A DNA stretch of 64,000 nt from Cryptomeria japonica (Eukaryota > Streptophyta > Pinopsida > Cupressales > Cupressaceae). The notes below the pieces were generated by a model. It saw nothing but the letters and a program-made list of their open reading frames with translations, searched no databases and was not told where the DNA came from. The position numbers and the translations under genes were made by a program. The stretch spans positions 228,814,915 to 228,878,914 of the forward strand of contig NC_081410.1 of the NCBI RefSeq assembly GCF_030272615.1, read 5' to 3'. Within the stretch, counting starts at the first letter, position 1, and the number at the start of each line of letters is the position of its first letter. Positions 44,903 through 56,700 of the stretch are shown piece by piece.

Positions 44903-47900
44903 GATGAAGTTCGCCAGGAAAGGATTGCAGCCGGAATAAAAGATCAAATCCAAGTGGAAGAATGTCACAGATACTGACCTTGGGCACATGGGTTTTGAAG
45001 ACTTCAAAAAGAGAATGTATGGCCATGATGGATACCTGCCAACACCCATTGCTCGTCGGATGATGAGGAATGGCATCATCCAAGCAATTGGATTCCCACC
45101 AGCAAAAGAATGTGCTGAGATGATGGGTGAATGTGCTATGCACTATGATGCACAAGAAAGAGCGATCATTGCACCTGATGGAAGGGTATTAGCTAATCTT
45201 TTAGAGTTAGCCATTCGGGAAGTGTTTGGAATACTAAACTACAATAAAACCTCATATAAAATTAAAGAGGATACCCAAAAGATCTATGATGACCAGTCTG
45301 AACTCTATGCGGCAAATATCAACAAGTCATGGTTGGAAAAGACAAGACCTTCCCAAAAGAAAGTGCCAAAGAAGTTGCTACGCCCATACTTCATGGAGGA
45401 ATATGGTGATGATATCCTACTGCTGAATAGAGTAATGGGCAGCCCTCAAGGTGTGCCATTTGAAACATGGATGTACTACTTCATTGATGAAATCACCTCG
45501 GGAATCAAGATGTTCAATTGGTCCTACATAATCAATAACAACCTTCATGAACAATTGACAAATTTAGAAAGGACAAAATCATTTTATATGAGCTCTTACA
45601 TTGTCTACCTGTTGGCTAGAAATTATAGATATTCTGGACTGATTTGCGAAGGCATAGTTGGCAATGGTGAAAATGAATTCAAGTCTTATGACTGTTACCC
45701 GCAATTGCAGCTTAGTGAGAAGAGTCATTTCAAGCGAGTAAATGATGCATTCCTAATGTATATCACAAGGACACTACAAGGGAGAACTCATCAAAGGCTA
45801 TCTCCTAAAGCTAAGAGTTTAATCAGCAAGTATGGATCTTGGTTTATCCAGTTTCCGAAATTCACATACATAAGAGTTCAAGGTTTTGTTGGTCGTCCTT
45901 ACTGACTTCCGATCTATCCCACCAATAGAATGGTCCTACTAGAAGTCCTTGGACAGCTGGAGACATATCAGGGCTTCAAAAGAATAAGGCAGAAGGCAGC
46001 TATTTCCTTCCCATTCTTTATTGGAAATATGTTGGAGTCTTGTCCAACGGCACAGGCAGCTGAAAGTGTTAGGCTAGAGATGCAATGGTATCCCTTCACA
46101 TTCTACCGGTCCAGAGCTAACTATGATCCTCACAACAATATTGGGACAGTAAATGGAGAGAGATACAGGCATAGAGTGGACATAGAAGATTTTTGGGCAG
46201 ATGCTGCAAATGGATTTGACATCAGGAAGGAACTATGGTCTAGACTACCGGTAAGCTTGATCAGAATAACTGAACTTTTCCATGTGCCTAATCAGTTGGA
46301 AGATAATGTAGAATACACTCAGCCACGCTTTGACGAGAATACACCTCTTTTGCCTGTCAGATGGTCAGAACCTGAGCATGCAAACTTGGCTACTTTGATG
46401 CGGCCAGTTGTGAAGTATTCTCGTTGGTGGGTCAATCAGCAAATTCATGGACTAAGACGGAGAAATTTGACCTTGACTTATGACCTGATGGGTGAAGCAG
46501 AAGAATGTTCTTCAAATGCAGAAGCATCTCAAATTGTTAGACCGATTGAAAGTGCTAAAAAGAAAGGAGAAGTAGGAAGCTCTTCAAGAACAAAAGACAA
46601 GACAAGTATAAATGAAGGACCTGCTCAGAAGAAACAAAGGATAGAACCATCTCATTCTGCAGCATCAGGGAACATAATTGATACATTGGCTATTGATGAG
46701 TCATTGGCAGATATGGAGATTCCTTCCCCAGTTCATGGAGAAAATGTAGTGTCATTCCATCAAGAAGATGAAGAGCCCCCGTCTCCTACAGGCACAGAAA
46801 TATTGGAGTCAGATAATGAAATGGGTATTCTGGGCAATCAATTTCAGGAGGGAATGATTTCTGCTCTTCGAGGAGGCTAGAATATGCCACGTGAAGAGAA
46901 TGATCAGGAAGTGGAAGGCGTTGAACAAGCCACAATTCCTGACTGGCTGAAAGAAAGACTGAAAGTAAAAGCACCAGTAGAAGTTCTGGAAGAAGAAGAT
47001 GACATGGCCAATTTCTTGGCCAGATTAGGAGAGGTTGCTACTAAGAAGCCTGCCAGGAAATTTTCCACTATCCAGAGAGATGAAGCAAGCAACCGTACAG
47101 TCCATATTGTTGTCCCAAAGGTAAACAAATCAAAAGAGGATATTACTCCTCCAGAATATGAGATCACCACTTTTGACTTGGGGCCAAGTACAAAGGGTCA
47201 AGAAGTGGAAGATTTAGATAATTTAGTCGCTTCCATGAAGGCCAGATTAGACAAAGAGGTAGAAAAGAAGAGGGAATACAAAAAGGAAGTGGAGCACGTA
47301 AGGGAATATATCCAGCACTTGACTAAACCACTCAACCAGCACGATGCAACAACTCCTCTACTTTTGAACTCCTCACAAGAAGCAACTGAAAATCTTGAGG
47401 AAGAAAAGACAACAGCAAGAGAAACCAAAGAATGAATGACAAATGGAAAAGAAGAAGCAGCAACATTTGCGGACAAATTAAGGCATGCATAAGCAAGAGC
47501 TGATGGATAGAGAGATAATTGTAGCAAGGGCTGCCTATGATTTTAATGCATGGCATTGGACATTAGTTGCCCACAATGAAGTTCTGGAGAAGGTGAGGGC
47601 AGATAGTGCTAAGGTCGAGTAGCAGATAAGAGAGATTCATGATAAGATCTTCCTTGTAGCTGCAAATGTGCTTGAGAAGGAAATAATCAAAGAAAATGAT
47701 ATGCAATTGGAAAGCCTGAAGCTCAGAATTCAGGAGATTTTCTTTCTTGTCACTGGACCAGTCTTGAAGCAGAAATTTGACTAAGGCATCAAAATTCTTG
47801 TCCATCCAAGATGCCTTCCAAAGACAAGAATTGGAGTGGGAGATTGCTTTTGCCACTTGCGCAGATGAATTGGACAGATGGGAATACAGGATCAATATGC

Positions 47901-47955
47901 TGCCACTTGTCTCGCATGCATTTGTCTCTAGTTTTATTTTTGGAAAATTTATCTA
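44903..47955 (+). pseudogene. Large ORF of unknown function with coiled-coil tail, decayed
   Basis: From ATG 44903 (MKFARKGLQPE) one frame runs to 47435 with stops TAA near 44936, TGA 45903 and TAG 46878, giving about 840 codons. The sequence is clearly ex-coding: HMGFEDFKKRMYGHDGYL, IIQAIGFPPAKECAEMMGEC, DDILLLNRVMGSPQGV, FETWMYYFIDEITSG, GSWFIQFPKFTYIRVQGF, then a basic/Ser linker, and a Glu/Lys coiled coil (ARLDKEVEKKREYKKEVEHV). After a frameshift it continues as ARAAYDFNAWHWTLVAHNEV to about 47955. I recognise no catalytic motif. The layout (helical N-terminal domain, disordered linker, coiled coil) recalls plant mobile domain or plant-transposon-domain ORFs, but that is weak inference. 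It lies where gag would be after an LTR, or inside a long LTR. Confidence 0.65.
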
Positions 47956-48019
47956 GGGTTGTGATGTCTTGACCTCAGCCATTGATCTTAGATCGATCTT
48001 GGCCATTCATTTATTTTCA

Positions 48020-48060
48020 TAAACTCTATATAAACTCTCATTCTCTCATTTTCAGTGTTG
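48020..48060 (+). promoter_or_regulatory. TATA-box promoter near the end of the unknown unit
   Basis: CTCTATATAAACTCTCATTC at about 48027, followed roughly 30 bp later by the likely transcript start and then AATAAA signals, the usual layout of U3-R-U5 at the end of a plant LTR. Confidence 0.55.
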
Positions 48061-48254
48061 TGGAGAGATTTATGAAATTGTTGCTTAGAGCTACTTGAAT
48101 AATAAAAGTTCATTTGCAAGTGTTTTCTTTGAAATCTTATTGTTATTAAGTGGTTGCATGGTTGCATATCTTTCTTCAACAATAGAATAGTTTTGCTTAA
48201 AGTAAATTTGCTTTCAAAGTTTGTTAGATGAATAAAGGATTTGATAGTATAGAT

Positions 48255-48618
48255 TGGTGAAAACTGAAAAATAAATTAAATGAATGATTCAATAATCGGA
48301 TAATTGCATTGAACGATATACACGTATATATAGAGGTTACAAGACAATGTTCTATAATTAGAACATAACATTAAAGTAAAATATTAAAGAGCTAAACGCT
48401 AAATTAAGCGCGAAAGCTAAATTAAGCTTAAAAGCTAATTAACTAAAAAAAAAAGCTAAATGCTAAATAAAGCTTAAAAGCTAATTAACTAAAAAGCTAA
48501 ATGCTAAATAAAGCTTAAAAGCTAATTACATAATAAAAAGCTAACTTAACAAGCTAAATAAGTCGACAACTTAAAATAGAAGATGACCATTATAGAAAAT
48601 ATTAATATTATTTTAACA
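48255..48618 (-). repeat. 3' LTR of the old copia element
   Basis: On the minus strand it starts TGTTAAAATAATATT right after the polypurine stretch ACCATTAGGGAGGG, and contains a TATA box (CTCTATATATACG near 48335). The outer end is placed at TGGTGAAA (48255) by the TG/CA rule, approximately. Confidence 0.65.
48385..48560. repeat. AT-rich tandem repeats inside the copia LTR
   Basis: About four units built from AGCTAAATGCTAAATAAAGC and TTAAAAGCTAATTAACTAAA. They lie upstream of the TATA box in transcription sense, so within U3. Confidence 0.8.
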
Positions 48619-48939
48619 CCCTCCCTAATGGTCATCGTACTCAATACCCTACAGAAAACACTGCAGGTGTTATGATCACAGATGCAAAGAACACTCTGCT
48701 GCTATAGAGACCCTCCCAGGATCTGCAGAATGTAAATGACCAAGAGTACCAAAAGCCATCCAAGCGAATGTAGCCTTCACACGCGAATTAGAGATCTAGC
48801 ACCCACGAATTACTGAAGCTTGAGGCAACGATTTTGAGGAAAAAATCAGCGAACCCTTTTGCAGAAGAGTACCAACTCCAAAACTGACTAAAAGATACCA
48901 CGGTTGCAGATGTTCACCCTGGCAGGTGCGACCCAAACT
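48619..48939 (-). other. 3' non-coding internal part of the old copia element
   Basis: Between the 3' LTR and the gypsy insertion. It has a TTTTGAGGAAAAAATC motif that recurs at 57080-57240, supporting continuity with the other side of the gypsy element. No coding potential seen. Confidence 0.6.
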
Positions 48940-49069
48940 TGTTTACCCTCTCGGGTGAATAGCTTAAAACATAAAGCACGTAATGCAAGATAACGCCATA
49001 GATATCAGACAAGTATAAGAGATGTTATTCCGTTCATAATAATTGTGTGTTACAAGTTACATTCCGAAG
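48940..49069 (-). repeat. 3' LTR of the third gypsy element, lacking U3
   Basis: 130 bp almost identical to 56713-56842. Similarity ends just where the 5' LTR has its TATATAAAG box, so only the R-U5-like part is present and the extra ORF runs straight into it. No polypurine tract is seen at the junction. Confidence 0.8.
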
Positions 49070-50282
49070 GCTCCTCCGTCGCCCTGCTGCTATCATCCTC
49101 CTCTTCCGCTTCTGATTCCTCTGTGCTACTGGAATCCCTCCCACTATCAAGCTCCCCTGAAGCCAAGGCCATATCTACAGCCCGTTTCCGCTTCGCAGAA
49201 GAGTGCCCAATGTCCAAGTGCCTCCAATACATTATTGGAGGCTCACCTACTGCTAACGGTCCCTGTGGCCGTACCTCCAGCTCTGCCTCCGACACTACTT
49301 CCCATGTGGCCTCCAGGAACAACCCTATAGCGTAGTGTGGCATATAAAATGTGCAATGCTGCATCGTCAAAAACTCATACATGCGCTCTGCGAGTAACGC
49401 GGCCCAGTCATACATGATGCCATTCATCAACCCGTTCATAAGCATAATCTGAGGGAGGGCGATGTCCGACGCCCTACCCGACCCTGTCAATCTGCTCTAG
49501 ATGACATCCATAATACACCGCCAGTGGCCCTCTGCAACAAAGGTCTTACGGATTCCCCGACCCTTCGTGGCATTAGCCTCGTCCAGCTCTGTTGTCGTCA
49601 AGTTCCTGAAGATTAATTTGATCCACCGCTCCTTCTCCTCCCGCTTCATCTTTTTAGCCTTCAATTCTATTTTCTTGCCCTGTCTGCCTGGAATACCGAA
49701 TACCCTCGTGAAGTCCCCTGCTTTGAAGGATATGGTAACATCCCTCTCGAGGTATTCAAAAGTGTTGGTGCATGTGTGCCTATCGAAGGTGTCCACCATG
49801 AACCGTAGGGTGCCCTCATACTAGCGGATAGGAAATACGAGCATCCGAATAGTCCACTCCACTTGTGCCTTTCAAAGGTTTTGCTTCACCAGATCATCGT
49901 CGGGAGTGTCCTGCCACCATTTCCGGCATTCCGACCCATTCAACCCTTCAAAGGTGATGTTCTGGAGTGTTAATGTATTTTTCGCACGTAGGGCAGCCTA
50001 TGGTGTTGTCTACTTTTGCTTCTCTCGGGCGCTGGCATCCATGGTGCTGCCTGCAACACGTACACCTGATGATAAAACCCTGGTATTGCTATCCCTCTGG
50101 CTGCTACTGAAGGAAGCCTGCAGCTGTTTTTTCCAACTTCGTTTCCCTACTGAATCCATTAATCCCTGGTATAACTTAAAAATCGTACGGTTGTTGGACA
50201 CCTTCATAACGACCTTCTTCTGTTGTGTATGGCTGCGTTGTTGTGTGGGTTGTGTGTCTTTCTTCATGCGTGGCGGCTGCAT
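49050..50282 (-). pseudogene. Extra sense ORF after integrase, unknown function
   Basis: The minus-strand frame 49970-49050 is broken by TAGs and other stops (49497, about 49822, about 49870) but is clearly one ex-coding unit: TFEGLNGSECRKWWQDTPDD, RFMVDTFDRHTCTNTFEYLE, VTISFKAGDFTRVFGIPGRQ, EGHWRCIMDVI, IALPQIMLMNGLMNGIMYDW, LTMQHCTFYMPHY, then a Ser/Glu-rich acidic tail. A basic stretch (50282-50010) may be its N-terminus. The order of blocks resembles the putative plant transposon domain found in plant gypsy extra ORFs (a FxxxxIxxVxGIP block, then a helical half). It is not an obvious envelope protein: there is no signal peptide or transmembrane helix. Confidence 0.65.
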
Positions 50283-50647
50283 GGTTTACTTCTGACATGG
50301 GCTGCGTCCCTTTTTTTTTTTCCTCGCGTGCATGGGCTGCACGAGCGTATGCGGGCTTCATCTTTCTTTTTGTTTATTTCTTTTGTTTGCGCGGGGGTTA
50401 TGTGTGCGGTGGCGTCCACCGCACGGTGGCATCCACCACCAGTGGCCCCACCGTCAGTGTGACCACCACATGGTGGTTCCACCTTCAATGGGACCACCAT
50501 TGGTGGTCCCACCTTCGGTGATTCCACCGCCGGTGTGGTCACCGTACGATGGCCCCACATCTTTTTCCTGTTTTTTTTTTTTTAATGTATATATTTTTCT
50601 CGTACGGTACGGTTGTCGTACGGACCGTAATTTTTATTTTTTTTTCG
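50283..50647 (-). other. GC-rich spacer with GGTGG repeats between integrase and extra ORF
   Basis: On the minus strand GGTGGNACCACC- and GTGGTCACAC-like near-palindromic units recur at 50405-50545. The ORFs here in several frames are composition artefacts. There is a T-rich tract at 50565-50582. Confidence 0.55.
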
Positions 50648-51881
50648 TTATCTTATAATAGACTGACAAACATCCAGACTAGAGGGGCCAGGTTCCCTCC
50701 GTTCATGATAAATCTTTAATTTCGACCCATTGACGGCATCTGGTATCTCCTTCCCGTCGACTGTCCACAACTTGATTGCCCCGTTGGCATTGACCTCGCG
50801 TACCTTGAAAGGCCCCAGCCATCGCACTTTAAACTTTCCTAGTTTGATTTCGTTCCTCCCATTGAATTTCAACATTAGCTGCCCAGGAGTAAACTTCATT
50901 CACCGAAGGTGCTTGTCGTGCTAGACCTTCCGTCTTTGCTGGGCTGCCTCTGTGGCCCATTGTGCCAACATTCTTTTTTTCGTCCAACTTACTTAAGGCA
51001 TACAGTCTCTCCCTCAGGCTCTCCATATCCCCGAGTCTGTTTTCTACTACAATGCGAAGGCTTGGCACCATGAATTCCGCTAGCACCACGGCTCCCTGCC
51101 CGTACATGAGTTGGAACGGAGTCTAACCCGTGGTCACCTTGTAAGTCGTTCTGTAGGCCCATAGTACAAAGGGTAACCTCTCATCCCAATCTTCCTTTTG
51201 TACTCCACAGGACTTGTAAATTACCGATACCAATATTTTGTTTGTGGCCTCGGCCTGGCCGTTGGCACGTGGGTAGTACGGGCACGATAGTGAGTGAAAA
51301 ATCTTGAACTCTAAGGTCAACAGCCGTATGACATGGTTCACGAAGTGGCCCCCTCAGTCACTGGTCAATTGGATAGGTATGCCATATCGCGTAATGATTT
51401 GTTCATAGATAAATTTAGTCGTGCTTACTGCAGAGTTATCTGGGAGAGCCCTCGCCTCCACCCACTTGGTCAAGTATTCTGTCGCAACCACAATGTACCG
51501 GCACCTTCGTGTGTGGCTAGCCTTGAGAGGCCCTATAAAGTCGAGTCCCCAACGTTCGAAGAGTTCCTGCTTCAGAGGTTTGCCCGCCCGTTAGCAAGTG
51601 TTGCACCCCACGACCCACTCCCTGGCGTCGTGGTGTACGGTTGGCCACCACAGTCCTGCCAGAAGCACCTTGCGGGCTGTAGTGTCCGAGCCCATATGTC
51701 CACCTGTAGGTCCTTCGTGTGCCTCCCTCAATACTTTGGGGACTTCCTCCTCCATGACACAACGCCTTAATATCTGGTTTGGCCCCATTTTGTAGAGTAA
51801 ACAGCTGATTAGCGAGAAAGTCTTGCTCCTTAATACAAGCTTTCTCCGTTCGACAGGTATTCTCCAATCTTCTTGTACCAC
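50648..51881 (-). pseudogene. Integrase of the third gypsy element, frameshifted
   Basis: Pieces in order: zinc region (EGPTGGHMGSDTTARKVLLAGLWWP, split here for length: HEGPTGGHMG, GLWWPTVHHDA, CNTC), first Asp block (WGLDFIGPL near 51540, other frame), a decayed middle, then the catalytic Glu block (YYPRANGQAEATNKI), RTTYKVTTG before an in-frame stop, YGQGAVVLAEFMVPSLRI and the C-terminal domain (VRWLGPFKVREVNANG), ending at 50648. The second Asp lies in the decayed stretch near 51350. No chromodomain. Confidence 0.85.
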
Positions 51882-53746
51882 GAAGGGAGTACGGCTATTT
51901 GGAACAAGTGTGCATCCGGAAAATCATCATTTACTCCCTCTAGAGGTTCCCCCGACTTAATCCGGGATAGTTGATCGGTGATGACATGGCTTCGCCCCGG
52001 TCTTACCACAATTAAAAATGTGAACTCCTGCAGCAACAATAGCCAACGGCTTATCCTCCCCTGGATAATAGGCTTGTTTACCAAGTACATGAGTGCCTGG
52101 TGGTCTACGTATAATGTGAATGGTGTGGCCAGGAGGTAATGACGGAATTTTTGTACGGCATAGACCATACCAAGGGCTTCACGTTCTATGGTACTGTAGT
52201 TCTTTTCCGTCTTCGAGAGCAACCTGCTCGCAAAATAAATGGGGTGGTCCAACCCGTGTCCTCCTACTTGGGCTAATGTAGCCCCGATGGCATAGTTTGA
52301 GGCATCCACATGAACGTGGAATTCCTTATCCCAATTCGGGTATGCCAGTATGGGTGCTCCCATCAACCTCGTGTTTAGCTCTTCAAAGGCCTTGCTATGT
52401 GGCTTTGTCCAGATGTATGGTTCCCCTTTCCGTGTCAATCTATCCAACGGGTGGGACACCTGAGCGAAGTTCTTGATGAACCTCTTGTAGTACCCCACAT
52501 GACCAAGGAAGGACTTTATCCCCGTGATGTCCATAGGAGGTTCCATTTCTACTATTACCCGAATCTTGTCCGGGTCCGTTTTCAATCCTTCTTTACACAC
52601 AATGTGTCCCAGCAATCTTCCCTGTGGTACCATGAATCTACATTTCTTCGGCTTGAGGGCCAACCGTGCCCTCCGACATCTCTCTAGGCACTCCCCGAGG
52701 GTTTTTAGGTGGATGTCCTGTCCGCTGTAAATAGACCAATCATCCAGGAAGGCTTTGAAGTTCCCCACCAACATCTTGTCGAAGATGTGCAAGATGATGC
52801 GCTGAAAGGTGGCAGGTGCATTGCATAGACCGAAGGGCATTCAGTTGTATGCATACACACAGTCCACCACGAAGGTTGTTTTCAACTTATCTTCCTCCGC
52901 AATGGATATCTGGTTGTACCCAGAGAACCCATCCATGAAGGAATAGATTTCATGTCCAGCTACTTCCTCCAAGATGCTGTCGGTGAAGGGTATGGGAAAC
53001 GGATCTTTAATAGTGACAGCGTTCAGGCACCGGAAGTCTACACAGATCCGGATCTGATTGGCCTCTTTCTTGAGGGAAATCACAATGGGAGACACCCATT
53101 TGCTTGTTTGCACTTTGAAGATTATGCCCGCTTCCAACATCCACTCAATTTCGTCGTTCACCCGTGCAGCATAATTTTTGTTCATTTGGTAAGGCCACTT
53201 CCTCACCAGCTGGGCTCCTGGTACCAATGTTATTTGATGTACACATAACTCTGGGGGCACGCCCTTCAAGTCCTTGTATGTCCATGCAAAGACATCCTTG
53301 TATTCAAGGAAAATTTTGAAGGTTGCGGCCTTCAGCACTGGATTCCAGTCATCTCCGACAAGGATGATCTTGGGGTCACTTGTCTCCCCGAGATTTGTCT
53401 CCTTTAAATTGGCTTCCTGATATTTAATGGGCTCCCCCTTCGGGAATTGGTGTGTCGGCATCTCATTCACTGATGCCTCCCCTTCCTTGTACTCGCCATA
53501 TTCTGGGGGAAATATATTTGGTTCTTCTTCGATACTCAATACGTTGCACGAGGGTGTAAATAGTTCATAATCTCCCATTTGCCAATGGAAGAGGCCATTC
53601 AAAGAGTCCCTGTAGTCCCCTGAGCATGCCTCCAGTTTTAACACCCCTTCATCACTAGGCTCCATGCGGCGTCCATCTCCACCCTCTCCCAACTGGTCTC
53701 CCTCAGGTTCCGAGTCGAAGGAGGAGGCTAACTCCTGACTCACCAT
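51830..53746 (-). pseudogene. Reverse transcriptase and RNase H of the third gypsy element
   Basis: RT: IRICVDFRCLNAVTIKDPFP, FMDGFSGYNQISIAEEDK, then TGA (52841) exactly where Trp is expected before MPFGLCNAPATFQR, and the active site KAFLDDWSIYSG. RNase H: FHVHVDASNYAIGATLAQV, KTEKNYSTIEREALGMVYAV, LYVDHQALMYLVNK. All in the same frame as gag and protease. The N-terminal part holds an acidic linker (PEGDQLGEGGDG) and the KDVFAWTYKDLKGVPPELC block that normally precedes RT. Confidence 0.93.
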
Positions 53747-54319
53747 CTACGTATGGAGATCGATCACGTACTTCCTCCCGACGTTTTCCAAAGAAAGGGT
53801 ATTCCGCTTCCAGTCATGGTTCGCTTTTGCTGCAATGAGCCACCCACGCCCGAGAATGGCGTCATATCCTTTCTGCTTCAGGGGGATTACTACAAAATCC
53901 AGCACGAATGGCTGCGTGCCAACCATCACCTGCTGGCCCATGAGGGTACCAATGGGTTTAATCCCGTGTTGGTCTGCCCCTAGTAGGTTGAACGTAGGGG
54001 GCCACAACTTTGGCTTTCCCAGTTTTTTCCATGTCGCTTCTGGGAGTACATTTACTCCTGACCCTCCGTCCACAATAGTGTCTGTCAAGGTAGTCCCTAG
54101 TATGCCCATTTCTACTACCGCCGATTGGCGTCCGCTGTTGACTACCAACAACATGTGGTTGACCGTGGGGCTTAGGACCTCCCTTAACGCAAAGTCGGCT
54201 GTGGGGCTCACGACCTCCCTCATTTTCACCTGTGAAGGTACAGAGTTTAAGATAGCGGTTTTTAGCTGCGGCATGGTCTCCAGGAGGTCTTGAATTCTCA
54301 CGGGTACCTCCATCTGCAA
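53747..54319 (-). pseudogene. Aspartic protease of the third gypsy element
   Basis: TIVDGGSGVNVLPEATWKKL contains the protease active site (Asp kept; Gly in place of Thr/Ser). It is followed by DAILGRGWLIAAKANHDW, the C-terminal protease block. TAG at 53747 separates it from RT in the same frame; a stop near 54370 separates it from gag. Confidence 0.88.
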
Positions 54320-56700
54320 TATTTGCCGTAAGATTTCCTCTTCCCTCCTCGTCCGTAGCGGACTTGCGGTCTAGTGGTTGTTCTGCCTTTGTGCAGCCAT
54401 TTCCTTTGTGATCTCGTCTCTTGCTTCCCACACCCTCTCGGTCTCTGTGCGGGGATTTGGGTATGCACTCTTTTTGGCCTGCGCCCTGGTGATTGCCAAT
54501 ACTTCCGCCTTCGTGGGTTCTATGTTTAGAAGGTTTACACCAGGCTTTGAGCAATTTGCGTCCTCATGGTCACCTGGCCCGCACCATCGATAGAGGTGAT
54601 GAGGGTTGGCTTCCTTTGTGCAATCGCAGGCAAAGTGTCCCCACTAATTGCAGGCCCTACACTAGATCATTGGCCGGCCTTTCGCGTCATATTGGATCTG
54701 GTTTCTGTTATTGTTATTATTATTGTTATTATTTCTTCCGCCACTGCGTCTGTTATCCCGGTATCCTCTAGATGATGTTGTTGTGTTTATTTGTTGGCCC
54801 ATACCCGCTGGGGCGGACGTTGTGGCCTGCTCCGTGAACAGCACCTGGTTCATTTGCGTATTCCAGGTGTTCATGTTGTATGGGCACTCCTTGGTGGAGT
54901 GTCCCATCACTTGGCAAATCTCGTAGAATGCTTTCTTCGGGCAAGTACCCTTTGTGTGCCCCTGCTCTTTGCACTCAGTGCACCATATGTCCCCTTCGGT
55001 CCGACCGGTGCTTCTCATTGTTTTGAATTCCCTCCTCATTCGCTCCATGTCTTTCTGGAGTGCTTGCACACGTTCACCCGCCTTGCTATTGCTACTGCTT
55101 TCCTGTGACGAGTCATCCTCCTCGGACGAGCTATCCTTCTTCTTTTTCTTCGATGTCTTGGTCTCGCCCTCGAGATCCATCGCTCTATTGTATGCGTCTT
55201 CGTACGATGTAGGTGGAACGATTTTCATCTTCTTTCGGAGGGAATGCTTTAGTCCCTCCACGAACCATCGCTTTTTCAACCCATCTGCTGGTTGACTCTC
55301 CATTTTTCCCAATAGTTCCTTCAGCCGCCGACTATAGGCTCGGATAGTCTCGTTCTTGTTCTGCTTCGTTCCGTAGATCTCGGCGACTATTTCGTTGTCG
55401 TCTCTCAAGAGGCGGAACTCTATCCCAAACTCCTCCTTTAGGTCGGGCCATGTGCTGACTTTGGCCTTATCCATGTCTGAGTACCAGTCTATGGCCACTC
55501 CCCTTAAAGTTGTTGGGAACTGTGTTACCCATTCGTCTTGGTTGGTAACACCGTTCGCCGACCATATGGTTTCGCACGTTCGATAATGGCGGACGGGATC
55601 TTCCTTCCCGTCGCCATTGAACTTCGGCAATTTCTGTTTACTCGCCATCGATGGGGGTCGTCTTCCTGGAGGTGGTTGTGGCTATGTCTGTGCCCCTGCG
55701 CCGCTCCCTCCAGTCCCTCCGGTGCCGGTGGTGTGTCCTGCGTGGGTGACTGGAAGTAGGGTGTTTTGCCTACCGTGTGTGGCACCTACCGTACAGTTCT
55801 CCTCCCCTTCGTTCACACCCGCGCCCACTCCTGGCTCCCTTCGGCGATCCTCACTTTGTGGTGTAAGGGATAAGTTTCTAAACCGATCCTAGGTCTCTTC
55901 AACTAGATCTCTCCGTAACCTTGTTTCCTCCAGAAACTCTTCGTGGCTTCTCGCCCTACGGTGGTCTGGCGACGCGTAGAAATTCCCTTCGGCTTCTACA
56001 CCCTCCGTGACACCTCCTTGGTTCCCTTCGGGCAACCCTTCGACAGGTCGTCCTTCGGCAAGTTGCCTCAGCCTCCATCTACATTCTACACGTTCCAGAA
56101 TCAAGGCCCTCTGCACGGCCTCCCACTCGTCCGTTTCTGCTTTCTTATTTTTATCTTTATTCAAAAGGTTGGGCATTAATTGTCGTACATTTCCATACTT
56201 CACAATACATAAACCAAAACACATCTTTATTAATTCATTTTGTCAAATACAACTCGTGTCAATGACAATTTTATTTGAATATAAAAAGTTTAAGGTTCAA
56301 TTCCCTCCTGGCCTGGTGCCATCCCGTCGGCTGCTTTCTTCGTAGTGTTGAAGGATTTGTTGGCGTCGCTCTTCCTGGGCAATCTCCTCCAGGCGAGCCT
56401 GTTGTGCCAGCGATGCCTGCGCAAGCAACCGGGGGAGGTGGTTCATCAACCGGTTTACTGCTGGGCTAACCTCCAGCGCTGTCCACACGGCACTTGGTGG
56501 GATTTCCGCCTCCGCCGCCTCTCGTCAGACGTAGGTCTGGATGGCTACCTGGAGCAGAATTGAAAATTCTCTCGTTGCCATGTCTTCTCCTGTGTAAAGT
56601 TTTGTTCGCGCGTCGTCGACCTCTAGGTTTATTTCACCAACGGGTAGGCCCATCATGTCCGTGCGCCATCCGCGTCTTCCGTTCCCGAGCACGTCTAGGC
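54320..56700 (-). pseudogene. Gag of the third gypsy element
   Basis: One frame from just inside the PBS (MMGLPVGEINLEVDDARTKL near 56660) to the protease. It shows an Arg/Gln/Glu-rich helical N-terminus (RLEEIAQEERRQQILQHY) and the core (LPKFNGDGKEDPVRHYRTCE, WYSDMDKAKVSTWPDLKEEF). It ends with a Lys/Ser-rich stretch and zinc knuckles (CTECKEQGHTKGTC, CQVMGHSTKEC, and a third, CRACNWGHFACDC, lying beyond TAG 54662 and a second TAG inside the knuckle), plus a poly-Asn run (GRNNNNNNNNNRN). Stops at about 56525, 56297, 55889, 55680 and 54662. It is unusually long at the N-terminus. Confidence 0.85.

Larger units (their letters stand above)
42291..48254 (+). mobile_element. Unclassified LTR-like unit carrying a large unknown ORF
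   Basis: Starts TGTTGTGACCTATTTCACAC with a CCCCATTGCAAATGGGG palindrome, continues through a 1.2-kb motif array, AT-rich leader and a roughly 3-kb decayed reading frame, and ends with a TATA box, short transcribed-looking region and AATAAA signals (48104, 48229) before the copia LTR at 48255. No second copy of either end is present, so a retrotransposon LTR pair cannot be shown. It could be one very long (solo) LTR with an embedded gene, or the 5' part of a larger Tat-like element. No reverse transcriptase was seen in it. Confidence 0.5.

Noticed and set aside
49050-49799. Envelope-like protein in the third gypsy element
   Set aside because: Position would fit an env-like ORF, but no signal peptide, transmembrane helix or cleavage region is visible.
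50225-50658. Several overlapping ORFs in the GC-rich spacer
   Set aside because: GGTGG-type repeats open many frames at once; none shows protein-like conservation.
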